DNA from: Eublepharis macularius
Taxonomy: Eukaryota; Chordata; Lepidosauria; Squamata; Eublepharidae
Assembly (NCBI RefSeq): GCF_028583425.1
Contig: NC_072795.1
Span: 74,228,001-74,292,000, forward strand
Length of the DNA stretch: 64,000 bases
Reading direction: 5' to 3'
Shown one piece after another: positions 12,951 to 23,400 of this stretch. The notes under the pieces are model-generated. The model made no database searches and was not told the DNA's origin. It saw only the letters and a program-made list of their open reading frames with translations. A program made the position numbers and the translations under genes. Each line of letters begins with the position of its first letter. Position 1 is the stretch's first letter.

Positions 12951-13110
12951 CACTGGGCAGGTGGTTGGACTAGATGGTCTGTATGGCCCCTTCCAACTCT
13001 TATGATTTTATGATTCCTGGGATATTAAGTCACACCCTTCCTCCAAGGTAGTAGGTGATGTGCAAGACCTTGACTTCAGAACCAGGAGAGCCACTGCCAC
13101 TCTGAGAAGA

Positions 13111-13362
13111 TGATACTGACCTTGATGGCCCCGTGGTCTGATTCAGTATAAAGCAGCTTCATGTGTTCAGGAGCTCAGGGCAGCAAACATGATTTTCAAT
13201 TACCATGTTATCTTCATAAAACCCTGTGAGGTAGGCTAGACCAAGACAGTGCAACTGGCCCAAGGTCACTCAGTGGTCTTTCATGGCAGTGTGAGAATTT
13301 GAACCCACATCTGCTAGATCCTAGTCCAACATTCTAACTACTATACTACATATGGTCTCTCC
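13111..13362 (-). repeat. tRNA-derived SINE pieces
   Basis: The left part (~13111-13165) matches the 'ctgattcagtataaagcagcttcatgtg' SINE body seen widely in lizards. The right part (~13172-13362), read on the minus strand, has a tRNA-like head with a B box (gggttcaaattc type) and 'ccttgggccagttgcac', ending with 'cctcacagggtttta'. They may be two insertions. Boundaries are approximate. Confidence 0.45.
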
Positions 13363-13384
13363 TCACTTCCTTCCTAAATACTTC

Positions 13385-13520
13385 ACATCCACTCTGATGA
13401 AGAGTTCTGATGGGACACAAAAGCTTACTATTTTGTGATTATCTGGTTGTTCCTGTGAAGAAAATATGCTTACTGCAGTGTTTGTTATTCTTCTATGGAC
13501 CGACATGGCAACAGAAAATC
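13385..13520 (+). repeat. Penelope-type 3' tail remnant
   Basis: 'ctctgatgaagagttctgatggg' followed by 'aaaagcttactattttgtg' matches the 3' tail pattern of Penelope-like elements (compare ~36315-36400). It lies between a CR1/SINE block and a Helitron candidate. Only the tail is present. Confidence 0.45.
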
Positions 13521-13694
13521 ATGGTCTGTGGAAGTGACCATTAAGATCCCTCTCTGCTGGGAAAGAAAGACTAGGTCAGTTTTCCTGTACCAGCAAACAT
13601 TCTTCATCAGGCAATAAATCTATCCCATGTTCACAGACCAGAAGGGCTTCATAGGGCTGCAAATTATCATGTGATTGCTTTGCCCACATTCACA

Positions 13695-14152
13695 TCCTAC
13701 TATATAAAAGGCAAGTCGTGTTGCCTATGACTCACTTTTTATTCTCGCACAGGTGCATTGCTGACAACTCTGGCTTCAAGACCACTGCAAAGTGCCTATT
13801 TGCCACCAGGAGGGGGATCGGCGAATCGATGGCCTGAGCACTCTTCCTGGCGGCAAGCAGGCGATTTGCAGTGGCCTGGAGGCCAGAGCGGGCAGGCGCT
13901 GAGAGAAGGCGTGGGGAGGAGTGCTTAGGCTGCAATCCTGAAGGCAGTTTCCTCAGAGTAAGCTCTATTGTCCACAGACCAGAGCATGGTAAGTTACTTC
14001 CCAATTCTGACAAAATCTTACAAAAAACATTTTATACAAAGAAATCTTTCATTGCTGATGACTGATAGTTATGTTTCAAGAAGAAAAAAAAAACTAACAA
14101 CAATTTTCTAGAGCCCGTTGTATTTTTTCACACATTGGGCTTTGTTGCTCAT
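13695..14152 (+). mobile_element. candidate non-autonomous Helitron
   Basis: The left end reads TCCTACTATATAAAAGGCAA, which resembles vertebrate Helitron 5' ends (TC followed by TATAATAAAAG). The right end has a hairpin, GCCCGTTGT (14113-14121) paired imperfectly with ACATTGGGC (14132-14140), followed 7 bases later by TTGCTCAT, close to the Helitron 3' CTAGT. There are no terminal inverted repeats or target duplications, as expected for Helitrons. The GC-rich interior (13800-13960) has no helicase and no recognised captured exon. The two diverged bases at the 3' end lower confidence. Confidence 0.5.
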
Positions 14153-14155
14153 TCT

Positions 14156-15138
14156 GCTATAATACTGAGGGAAGTAGGTTTACACTGGTATAGTACATAT
14201 GAGTTGAGATGCAAGCTGAATTCATGAAGAAGCTGTCACATGACTGCTAATTCCCTGCTGGTAAGGACTTGCATGACTAAATTCTCCTCAATAAAAATTA
14301 ACTCCCTGCACCTAGAAAACTAGATACCATGGCCTAGTTTTCTTCCTAACACTTTGGTATTCTATGTACAAAGGGATATTCTGATGGTATATTATCACTG
14401 GAGCTCCAATCTCCAGCCTGAAGTTGTACAGCTAAGACACAGGATTAGGCCTCCTCTACCATGAACACAGCTCAGCCCACATACATTCACACAACATTCT
14501 CAGCATTTAATTCATGTGAATTGGCCCAACAACATGTAACGCATAACATTTGTTTATTCATTTACTTCATCATTTGGGACCTAAAGCAGCTTGCATCATT
14601 CTGCTTTCCTCTGTTTTACACAGTGATGCCTCCAAATCATTGTGAAAAGTGTTGGGAATCAGAGAACGTTCAGAAGCTACAAAGTACCGCCAATCAGGAG
14701 GCGACTGCAGCCTAGTAAAATTATCAGAGCTTGCCTAGCCCTTCTGCTAGCTTTGGAATAGGAGCTCATGTAAGAATCCACAAACCTTCCAGTCAAAAAG
14801 TCCGGCAGTTTCTTAATTTGCTAAAAGGGCCTCTGCGCTGAAGGTCTCTGAACAGAATGTGAAACAACCCTTTTCCGTACATGTTTCAGTACTCCTCACA
14901 AAGACAGCTGTTCCTCACACCTCTTGCTCCAAGGCTAGAATTAGGTCTTGCCTGCATCTTATTACTGTTTTTACAAACAAAGCTCCAACTTTATTTCAAC
15001 TCTTCGAGTCATATGAAGGAAGTGCTTCTGGCTGTGGAAACGAATAAGAGACATGAAGGTGGTAGGAACTCAAAAATGGCGAAGGGAAGGAGCAGTTCAA
15101 ATGAGTGGGCAACTGCTCATATTATGTGTCACCTTTCA
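14156..15138. other. no recognisable feature
   Basis: AT-rich sequence without recognised repeats or exons. The frames at 14461-14715 and 14859-15268 have no family resemblance. Confidence 0.4.
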
Positions 15139-15220
15139 GCACAATCCTAAGCAGAGTTACACCCTTTTAAATCCATTGAAGTCAATGGGTTTAAAAGGGT
15201 GTAACTCTGCTAGATTGTGC
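15139..15220. repeat. short palindromic MITE
   Basis: An 82-bp near-perfect inverted repeat. GCACAATCCTAAGCAGAGTT and the bases after it are mirrored by AACTCTGCTAGATTGTGC across the centre CATTGAAGTCAATG. A worn second copy sits at ~59010-59094. The family is very common in squamates. No clear target duplication was found. Confidence 0.8.
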
Positions 15221-15636
15221 TGGGTAACTCTCCTTATGATGACACTGTCTGCCTTGGTACACAGATAATTTGCTGGTATAAGTGGCCCCAAATCAAATAA
15301 ATTTTGTTGCAATATTTGTTGTTGAGTCAGTGCATCATGATGGATATTCTGCTGAAAAACCTCAACATTGTGGACATACCTAGGAAAGTTGGCGATTCAG
15401 TGTCTGCCCCAAGTCAATATTAATCAGATTCAAAAAGCGTAAGTTGCCGTCTGCTGATGGGCACATTACCATTACATTAGATATAAAAACCACAGCGCAG
15501 AGACTTGCAATAAACCCAAGTCGACTTTATCACTAGCCACATTATGTGCAGGAAATGGCAGAGGACTTCAGAAAGTTTTTTTTAAAAAAAATGCAACAGA
15601 ACTGCCATCTAGTGCTCCCCACAAACATCTGCAGGG
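15221..15636. other. no recognisable feature
   Basis: Short spacer between the palindromic MITE and the hAT transposon. Nothing recognised. Confidence 0.4.
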
Positions 15637-16330
15637 GAAAGAATCAGGGTGGATAAAAATCAATGATTTTTTTAAAAAAATCAAAAAAATCAGATTTTTT
15701 AAATTTAAATCGGATTTTTTAAATTTAAATCGGATTTTTTAAAATAAAATGCTTTTTGAGGAAAATATATTACCATCCAAAGGTTATTCCATCATGAAAT
15801 AAAGATTAGTTTTTAATTATGTAGAATAAGGCTGTATATGTTTAATTTTTTTGGTAAATAAATTCCATTAATCCATTCACAATGTCATGCTCTTCCAGAG
15901 GTTTTTGTAAGATTATTGGGCAGTTTCTCTGCCTACAAGATATTATCACAGATGCTTGGTTTTGCAGTTCTCAAAACTGAATTTGTGTCAGCTCAGCAGA
16001 GATCACATGCCTCTTCTTCACAGCAAAAATGTTATAACATGAACAGAGTTGAGAAAAAGACCTTAATCCTATTGTTCTACAAACCTATGAAGACAGAATC
16101 AACCCCTTCAGTGCTAAGTTTCAAGAAGTTCAGTGAATAGAAACAATATTTTTCTGATTGTTTGGAGTGGAATAGATCTGCACAAGAAGAAACTAAGTGT
16201 GAGGAGGGAGGGGCAAGCAGTACAAAATGAAAGTGAAACTTTTTGAGCACAATACTGCACAAGTCTTTGGATCTTTTGTGTGTATGACCTGAGGTTTATC
16301 ACATTCTTTCCTTGGAGGAAAAAACCTATA

Positions 16331-18562
16331 ATGGCAGCAGGCCGTAAAAGAGACCCAGTTTGGGAATACTTTAATGAAGTTCCTTTACCTATCGGTAAGG
16401 CAGGCATGCGTGCAAAATGCAAACACTGCAACAAAGAAATGCAAGGCCTGGTGGCCCAAATGAGGCAACATCATGAGAAGTGCTGTGATGAAGATGACCA
16501 AAGAAACACATTTGAACAGGCAGGATCTTCAGGTTGGTAAACATTTTTATTGAATCATATTTCTAAAGACTGCCTTGAACTGTCATGTTTGAGCAAAATT
16601 ATATTATTATTACTGCATGTTACTGTCATTTGGTACAGTTATGAAGAAAAGCAAATATTCCTTTTGGGGCAGTGCTGTACAATAAGCAGAAATTGTATAA
16701 ACAATAAAATAACAGCATTGACTTTTTTGTTTAGGGGAATTCATCGTCAACATTAAGGATTCTGGAAACTATCCACCTTCAAGATCACCATCCTCCTGTT
16801 CTACAGTTTCAGAGTTATCCATCCCGGATAGTGCTTCATTTGCATCATCATCAGACACCCACAGTATATCACCTAAAAGAAAGAAAAAACCCTTCCCTCC
16901 TGGAACCACCATAGATAAGTTTGTGATAAAAACTAGCAGATTAGAAAAAGAGTTAATTGATGAAAAAATTGCCCAGTTTGTTTATGCAACGAACTCTTCT
17001 TTCCGTCTGACTGAGAACCCACATTTCATTAATATGGTTCAGTCACTGAGACCAGGGCCGATTCCAGACGGCCCCCTGCCTTGCGAAACGTCGCGCGTCG
17101 TCGCGCGTCGTTGCGCAGAAAACGTGAAATATCGCGTTTTCTCGCGCGAGTTTTGCGCGACGTCGCGCAAAACTCGCGCGAGAAAACGCGATATTTCACG
17201 TTTTCTGCGCAACGACGCACGACGACGTGCGACGTTTCGCGAGGCAGGGGGCCGTCTGGAATCGGCCGTAGATACAGTCCAGCCTGCAGAGCAGATGTTG
17301 CAGGGAAACTGCTGGATAAAGTGTATGACAGAGAAATCGAGCAACGTGCAACAGCTCTGGAGGGCAGAATTGTTAACCTAAGTATTGATGGGTGGAGTAA
17401 TGTCCACAATGATCCTGTTGTATGTGCCTGTATAACAACAGAAGAAGGGAAAGTCTTCCTTGCACAAACAATTGATACGTCAGGAAATGCACACACAGCA
17501 GAATACTTACAAGAAGTGGCAGTAAAAGCTATAATAACATGTGAACAAAAATTCAAATGTCTAGTACGCAGTTTGGTCACAGACAATGCTGCAAATGTAT
17601 CCAAGATGAGAAGAAATTTAGAAGAGCAGGAAGGGAATACAAAGCTAATAACATATGGTTGCAGTGCTCATTTGCTGTACCTCTTAGCCAAAGACTTAAG
17701 TGTTCCAGAAATAAAGACTAATGTCGTTGAAATTGCTAAATACTTCCGTAATAATCATTTTGCTGCAGCAGCTCTGAAAAGGATGGGTGGAACCAAGCTA
17801 ACGCTCCCACAAGATGTTAGATGGAACTCTGTGGTGGACTGTTTTGAGCAGTATATCAAGAACTGGCCTATTCTGATGACAGTTTGTGAACAAAATCGAG
17901 ATAAAATAGATGGCACTGTCACGGCCAAAATCCTCAACATTGGGCTTAAGAGAAATGTTGAACATATGCTGAGCATCCTGAAACCCATCTCTGAAGCTTT
18001 AAACAAAATACAGAAAAATAGCTGTTTTATTGCTGATGCTGTTGAAATTTGGAAGGAACTGAGTGAACACTTAAAAACAGAACTACACATGGACAGAATT
18101 AAATTACAAGCATTAAAAAAACGAATGGGACAAGCACTGTCTCCAGCTCATTTTTTTGCAAATATTGTCAATATCCAGTACCAGGGTCAAAACTTAAGTG
18201 CTGAGGAAGAGGAGTTAGCTATGACATGGGTATCCAGCAATCATCCATCTGTAATGCCAACTATAATAAACTTCAGAGCTAAGGGGGAACCATTCAAGAA
18301 ATATATGTTTGCTGAAGATATTTTAAAGAAAGTCACACCAGTGAACTGGTGGAAGTCACTTAAGCACTTGGATTTAGAGACTGTTCAAGTAATGATTTCA
18401 CTTTTAACAGCAGTAGCTTCTTCTGCAGGCGTTGAAAGAATATTCTCTTCCTTTGGACTCATTCATTCTAAATTGAGAAATCGTTTGGGACCCGATAAAG
18501 CAGGAAAGCTTGTTTTTCTTTTCCAGATTATGAACAAAGAAGAAGATGAAGATGACGAGTGA
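16331..18562 (+). pseudogene. hAT transposase, BED finger and hATC domain, interrupted
   Basis: Exon 1 (16331-16533) starts MAAGRKRDPVWEYF and holds a BED zinc finger (CKHCNKEM then H-x(4)-C, residues ~30-55). A GT-AG intron follows (16534-16734). Exon 2 resumes at 16735 with a Ser-rich linker and a basic stretch (KRKKKPFP), then the RNase-H-like region with LSIDGWSN, VTDNAAN and CSAHLL, and near the C-terminus the dimerisation block SAGVERIFSSFGLIHSKLRNRL. The acidic tail EEDEDDE ends at 18562. The frame is open on both sides of the palindrome at 17056-17267 but changes phase across it, so a full protein cannot be made. The protein would cut and join transposon ends in the nucleus. Confidence 0.88.
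17056..17267. mobile_element. CpG-dense palindromic (foldback) element inside the transposase
   Basis: A 212-bp inverted repeat starts GGCCGATTCCAGACGGCC and ends with its reverse complement. The arms are ~106 bp with few mismatches and the centre is GCGCGACGTCGCGC. It carries about 40 CpG dinucleotides, unlike the surrounding DNA. It separates codons that join naturally in hAT transposases (..SLRPG / YSPACRAD..), so it is an insertion. The last bases differ slightly (left flank CCAG, right flank GTAG), so no firm target duplication could be assigned and the superfamily is unknown. The long frames across it on both strands follow from its lack of stop codons. Confidence 0.85.
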
Positions 18563-19150
18563 GCTACAGAGGACAGTATTTAAGTTTTTCATGTGTAGGC
18601 TGGGCTGACAGTCTAAGTTTCTTAAAATATATATATTTTGTTTAGCCAAATTAGTTAACAAACATGGATGTTTGTTTAAGCAAATAACATATGCTGTAAT
18701 GTTATTGTTTCAGTTGAATAAATAAAACTATTTAAATTGTTATTATTAAGGTAATGATTATTTTTCTCCTTCCAATAAAGTACAACAGAAAAGTTGTCCA
18801 AATATGAATGATTAACCTAAACTGGGGATAATTCATCTCACAATAAATTAACTATAATGTGTTTCTAATAGTATTAAAATCAATATTTTATACAACTGTA
18901 AAACTAATATGAAAAGTTGTTATTCTAAAAATCTTCATCTACTTGCATATTAAAGTTATACCAGCAAGATTTAAATCAAGCCTTACTGACTAGTGATTTA
19001 AATCGTGATTTAAATCAAATCCACCCTGGAAAGAATAGATGGATTGTCCTCAAACCTTACCATTGTTTTCAAAGGCAACATATAAAATGGTTTTGCTATA
19101 CTCCAAGTGCAAGTTGAATATAAAACCTACCATGTTTATTTGGCTTAAAA

Positions 19151-19390
19151 ATAATAACAACAACATATACTGCCCTTCAGGATAACTTAATGCCCACTCA
19201 GAGCAGTTTACAAAGTATGTCATTATTATCCCCACAACAAACACCCTGTGAGATGGGTGGGGCTGAGAGAGCTCCTAGAAGCTGTGACTGACCCAAGGTC
19301 ACCCAGCTGGCTTCAAGTGGAGGAGTGGGGAATCAAACCCGGTTCTCCAGATTAGAGTCCTGCCACTCTTAACCACTACACCAAACTGGC
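19151..19390 (-). repeat. Sauria-type tRNA-derived SINE with 12-bp target duplication
   Basis: On the minus strand it starts gccagtttggtgtagtggtt (tRNA head, A box), has the B box GGTTTGATTCC and 'cacagggtgtttgttgtgggg', and ends in an ATT-type tail. It is flanked by a perfect 12-bp duplication TTTGGCTTAAAA (19139-19150 and 19391-19402). Such SINEs are thought to be mobilised by BovB/RTE LINEs, a piece of which lies at the right edge of this window. Confidence 0.88.
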
Positions 19391-19494
19391 TTTGGCTTAA
19401 AATTAAGCCAAATTTTAAGCTCTTCCATATTTTAAGAGTATTCACAAGTGACACGCCCAGGACAAAAAAAGGTATTCTTACTATCACTTCTAAA

Positions 19495-19965
19495 AATTAT
19501 TATTATTTATGCTATTTATAGCCTGTCTTTCTCACTGAGACTCAAGACAGATTACACAGTGTGAGTCAGTACAGTTAAATTGAAAGACATTTCAATAAAA
19601 ATGTCATAGGGTATATAAATGCACATTTGCAGACGTTTAAAAATAACAGGAATCCAATACAGAGTTGAAGAAATGCTAAAATAGAGCATGAGATTCTAAG
19701 ACTGACATATTAAACAACATCGACACGATCCAGTAGGATCATACTTACAGAAACAGACAGTAGTAAAGTCTAAAGTCCCTATCCCTTTACTTATGCCACT
19801 CTTTGAGTCCACTTCTTTACAGGACAGCTCTCCTATTGGAGTAAAAAGCCTTTTTGAATAATTCAGTTTTGCATAGCAGGATTTGAGTCCTTAGAGATCA
19901 ACAAGATTTTCAGAGTATGAGCTTTCGAGAGTCAGAGCTTCCTTCTTAAGATACAGCAGTTTAAT
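19495..19965. repeat. unclassified interspersed repeat, copy 1, ending in a Penelope-type tail
   Basis: The blocks 'ctcactgagactcaagacagattacac', 'catattaaacaacatcg' and 'ccagtaggatcatactta' recur in order at ~24700-25030, and 'tccctttac' to 'ttcagttttgca' recurs at ~25870-25970. The right end (19890-19965) reads as a Penelope-type tail on the minus strand. I do not recognise the family. Confidence 0.5.
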
Positions 19966-20369
19966 TTTTGCGTAGTTTGTGGAAAGTCAGGAGAGCGGGC
20001 AGTTTCCTTACCTTTTCTTTCACCTTCAATACATTGGCAATGAGAATCCTGTTAATATTCTGAACATTTGATTTCATTCAGGCAAAAAGTGTAAGACTTG
20101 TCCTTCTGCTATATGTACAGCTCAGAACTAAAAAATAATCAGTGTTTTTTACATCATCTTTATTTATTAAGTACCTTAAAAATCAGCACTCTTTATACAC
20201 ATTAAAAGACGGGCTTACAATCGAATTTAAAAATACCACAAAAAAAGTAAAATAAAAAACATTTTCTTTTTCTTTTAAGAGCAGTCTGTATGCGCAGAGA
20301 TCCACTGTGATCAATTACACAATGGATTTTTGTGCTATGCATGAAAATCATGAAGATGCAAGATATACA
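19966..20369. other. no recognisable feature
   Basis: AT-rich spacer up to the 8-bp duplication of the next hAT element. Nothing recognised. Confidence 0.4.
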
Positions 20370-21589
20370 CTCTGCATTAGAGGTGGGCACAGACCAGGAA
20401 AAAACCCTGCCCTGTGATCCATCGATTTTCACGGACCTTGGAACATGAACTTTTCACAGACCAGCCTAGTTCGCGGATTGGTTCATCAGTCTGTGGTAGA
20501 GTTGCCAGGGACCTGGAGTCCCTCAATGGGGGATCCCCAAGTCCACAAAGTCTCCCAGTGGGGGATTGGTAGCCATTACTCACCCCGTGATGTTCTTAGC
20601 CTGTGCACGCTCCTGGCTCATGTGATGATGTCACTTCCAAGAGCAACATCATCACGTGGGGTCAAAGGGCGCCCTGAGTCAAAGGGGGCCCTTGTCCCAG
20701 CCGGCACAGGCTGCTCTTGCCTGCACGACCACGGCCCACTCTTGTTCGGCGCACAGGGGCCACAGCAGCGAGAGCAATAGTAGTGAAGTCTTGCTGCCAC
20801 TGCCCATTCTCCTCTGTGCACTGAACGGGAACAGGCGCTCCCCCGTGTGCCAAATGAGAGCAAGCCATGTCAGTGAGAGCAGGCGGCAATGGTGAGAGCG
20901 GCCTGCTCTTGCCGGTGCTGCCCGCTCTCACTGTGCAGGAGTGCGCCCCGTCGGGGGGCACGCCGTGCCACCCTGGGAGGGGGCACCCCAGGGAGCACAC
21001 CCCCAACTGGTCAGGTAAGTGGGCACAGGGGGAAAGGGTAGGATCAGGGGATCCCCTGCCCAGGGGCCAACCCTAGTCTGTGGTCCGTCACTTCTGGCAG
21101 CCCTGGCTCTGACCCTTCACACTCAGAGAGCCCAAACTCGCAGAGAATCATCAGCAACCTCTCCTCCAGACACCCTTCAAGTTTGGTCAAGATTGCATTT
21201 GGACGTCCATGTTACAGACCCAAAAAGAGGCCACCTCCATGAAACTTCCAGTAGATACTGGAATTGCAAATGCCAATTGACTTGCATTGGCTAGCAGCAC
21301 CAAAAAGTTGCAATGAGGCAAAATCAAACAGAAAAGGGTAGGGGAAGAGCCCTCTCACTCACCACATAGACACTTTCCCAGCCGTTGCCTAGGGAATTAA
21401 TTCTTGTGGTTGGCAGGCAGAGCTGCCTATCAAGATTTTGAGAGCTAAGATTGGCTGCAGAACGTCCACCCCTCCCTTACAGAATGGGAGCTCTCTGCTT
21501 GGCAGGCAGAGCTGCCTATCAAGGTTTTGAGGGCCAAGATTGGCTACAGAATGTCCACCCCTCCCTTGCAGAATGGGAGCTGCCTGCTT

Positions 21590-22765
21590 GAAATAACTTT
21601 TCAAAGTTATTTTAATTTTATTAATAGAAACAAAAGCCCATAGATAGGGCAAAAAACAAAGAATTAAAAAAATGTAAAAAAATAGTAAAGAAAGCTTACA
21701 AGTAAGAGAAGAAAAAAAGAAGAGAAATAGAAAACAGAACTTGGAACTTAGAAAAAAAAGAACGATAATACATATTTCATTTCCATTCTTCTCTACAACA
21801 CTAGTCTTATTTTAACAAAGTTGCAATCTCTCCAAAATTTTCTTTTCCACTACCACCTCCCTTCTATTTGTTTTATATCCCATTATCTTCTTAATGATAA
21901 AAACCACAAATCATCAAGTCACTATTCCTCATTTTCTGCAGAAAGTTAATAAAGAAGAGTTTCCAGTTAGCCAAAAAGATAATGTTTTGTCTCTGATCAA
22001 AGCTGTAAGGTTCGCCATCTCTACTAACTCTGTCATTTTCATAATCCAATCATCTATTGAAGGTAATTCCGTATTTTTCCATTTCTGTGCATACAAAAGC
22101 CTAGCTTTTGCTATAATCATATATAGAAATAAAATCCCATGCCAATTTTCCAACTGTTTATCCATTAGCAGGGCTTTTTTTCAGCAGGAACGCAATGGAA
22201 CGGAGTTCTGGAACCTCTTGAAAATGGTCACATGGCTGGTGGCCCCACCCCCTGATCTCCAGACAGAGGGGAGTTTAGATTGCCTTCCACACTGCTCAGC
22301 GGCGTGGAAGGCAATCTAAACTCCCCTCTGTCTGGAGATCAGGGGGTGTGGCCACCAGCCATGTGATCATTTTCGCCAAGGGCAACCCTCTGAGTTCCAC
22401 CACCTCTTTTCCTGGAAAAAAAGCCCTGTCCATTAGGCCCAAGAAAAAGGCTTCTGGCTTAAACTGTACAGTAGTCTTTAGTATTTTTTGTATTATCATA
22501 TGAATCTGAGTCCAAAAATTTTAGCTTTACAGCAAGTCCACCCGAGATGACAAAATGTTCCTTCTTGTTTCTCACATTTCCAACACTTATTTGACATACT
22601 TTTGCTCATTTTGGCTAATCTATCAGGAGACACATACCACTGATACATCATTTAATAAAAAATTTCTTTAAGTCCAACATTCAATGTAAATGTAAGCCTT
22701 TTTACCCACATATTTTCACAATGCTCCATTATTATATTATACCCCAAAATTTTAGCCCATTTTAC
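21590..22765 (-). mobile_element. L1 fragment nested in the hAT element
   Basis: On the minus strand (21929-22165) the frame contains LLYAQKWKNTELPSIDDWI, parallel to LLYAQKWKVQEVPTIEDWI in ORF2 of the full-length L1, and it runs on into an AT-rich 3' UTR toward ~21600. The flanks CCTGCTTG and CCTGCTCG near both borders may be a target duplication. It is 5'-truncated and split by the MITE at 22169-22428. Confidence 0.75.
22169..22428. mobile_element. hAT hairpin MITE, TIR CAGGGCTTTTTTTC
   Basis: 260 bp. Ends CAGGGCTTTTTTTC and GGAAAAAAAGCCCTG; identical 8-bp flanks TCCATTAG (22161-22168 and 22429-22436). The interior is a long hairpin: arm 22221-22290 pairs with 22304-22373 with about two mismatches in 70, around a 13-base loop. 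A second family member is at 26374-26756. No coding capacity. Confidence 0.92.
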
Positions 22766-23174
22766 CTGCTCGGCAGGCAGAGCTGCCTATTAAGTTTTTA
22801 AGGGCTGCAAAGGGTCTGCGGATGTCCCCTCCATTGCCTAGGGAATTGATAGATCAGCACCAGGATGTCTTGACTCATGGACCACAGACCAACAGACCAG
22901 CCCAAATGGATCAAAATTCATGAAAAAGGTGAGTCCCACGAACTGTGTGTTCACGAACCACAAAGCGGGCTAGACCTTGTCTAATTTCGGTCCATTTTCC
23001 AAACTGTGCCCACCTCTACTCTGCATCATGATTCTGCTGACAATTATTTGTGGTCACAAATGTATTTGATATGTCAATTGTGATAAGAGGATTCGTAACT
23101 CAGATCTTTTTTTACTATAGTAGCAATAGGGGATGCTGGATCTATTATATCTATGGTGCTTTCTGTAGTCATGG

Positions 23175-23400
23175 ATAACAACAACAGTGCCTATATACTA
23201 CTTTTCAAGACAGATTAGTGCCCCACTCCAAGCAGTGAACAAAGTCAGTATGATTATTATCACCACAATACAACTTAGGAGCTGGTGCTGGGAGGAATGG
23301 CTTACTCAAAGTCACTAGTTGAGCTCTTGGAAATAGTAGGATTTGAACTAGCAGAGTGCTGATTTGAAGCCCAACAACTTAACCACTACACTACAGCAAG
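23175..23400 (-). repeat. tRNA-derived SINE, Sauria-like variant
   Basis: Minus-strand layout as in the SINE at 49588-49802: tRNA-like head ('gtagtgtagtggttaagttg'), degraded B box, 'gagtaagccattcctcccagc', 'attgtggtgataataatc', and an ATT/GTT tail. Diverged from the copy at 19151. Confidence 0.65.

Larger units (their letters stand above)
9740..13017 (+). mobile_element. CR1 LINE, near full length but decayed
   Basis: A plus-strand LINE with the end of ORF1, then ORF2 (endonuclease, reverse transcriptase) and a CR1-type 3' end that finishes in repeats of 'ttatgattctatgatt' type at ~12997-13017. The ending 'ggactagatggtctgtatggccccttccaactct' pattern is the standard CR1 3' block. The coding parts carry several stops and frameshifts, so the copy is inactive. 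The 5' limit is uncertain, because ORF1 is only recognisable from ~9750. Confidence 0.9.
15645..19028 (+). mobile_element. complete hAT transposon with spliced transposase gene
   Basis: The left end is CAGGGTGGATAAAAATC and the right end is GATTTAAATCAAATCCACCCTG, forming terminal inverted repeats. Both sides are flanked by the identical 8-bp duplication GAAAGAAT (15637-15644 and 19029-19036), the signature of hAT transposition. Just inside the ends lie AT-rich subterminal repeats of the 'aaatttaaatcgg' type (15700-15740), likely transposase-binding sites. The 3,384-bp body carries a two-exon transposase gene on the plus strand and a poly(A) signal (AATAAA near 18718). The transposase is broken only by the palindrome at 17056-17267. 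Confidence 0.93.
20378..23018. mobile_element. composite hAT element (TAGAGGTGGGCA family) with nested insertions
   Basis: The element starts TAGAGGTGGGCACAG and ends CTGTGCCCACCTCTA, with a perfect 8-bp duplication CTCTGCAT on each side (20370-20377 and 23019-23026). Both ends match the 737-bp relative at 5412-6148, including 'ggttgcaatgaggcaaaatc' type interior sequence. The extra length comes from a GC-rich block (20500-21080) and from an L1 fragment (~21590-22765), itself split by a hairpin MITE (22169-22428). The order of insertion is therefore hAT first, then L1, then MITE. No transposase was found. Confidence 0.88.

Noticed and set aside
13700-13710. TATATAAAAGG as a TATA box
   Set aside because: Better explained as the 5' end of a Helitron-like element; no gene follows it.
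15139-15220. Palindromic repeats as a CRISPR-like array
   Set aside because: Single dispersed palindromes without regular spacers, in a vertebrate genome.
17029-17604. 191-codon minus-strand frame and other frames over the palindrome
   Set aside because: They arise because the CpG-rich palindrome has no stop codons on either strand and overlap the transposase in shadow frames.
19151-19390. Possible tRNA gene from A/B box-like motifs
   Set aside because: The motifs belong to a tRNA-derived SINE with a target duplication and no cloverleaf with an acceptor stem was seen. The same holds for the copies at 39202, 54752 and 63316.
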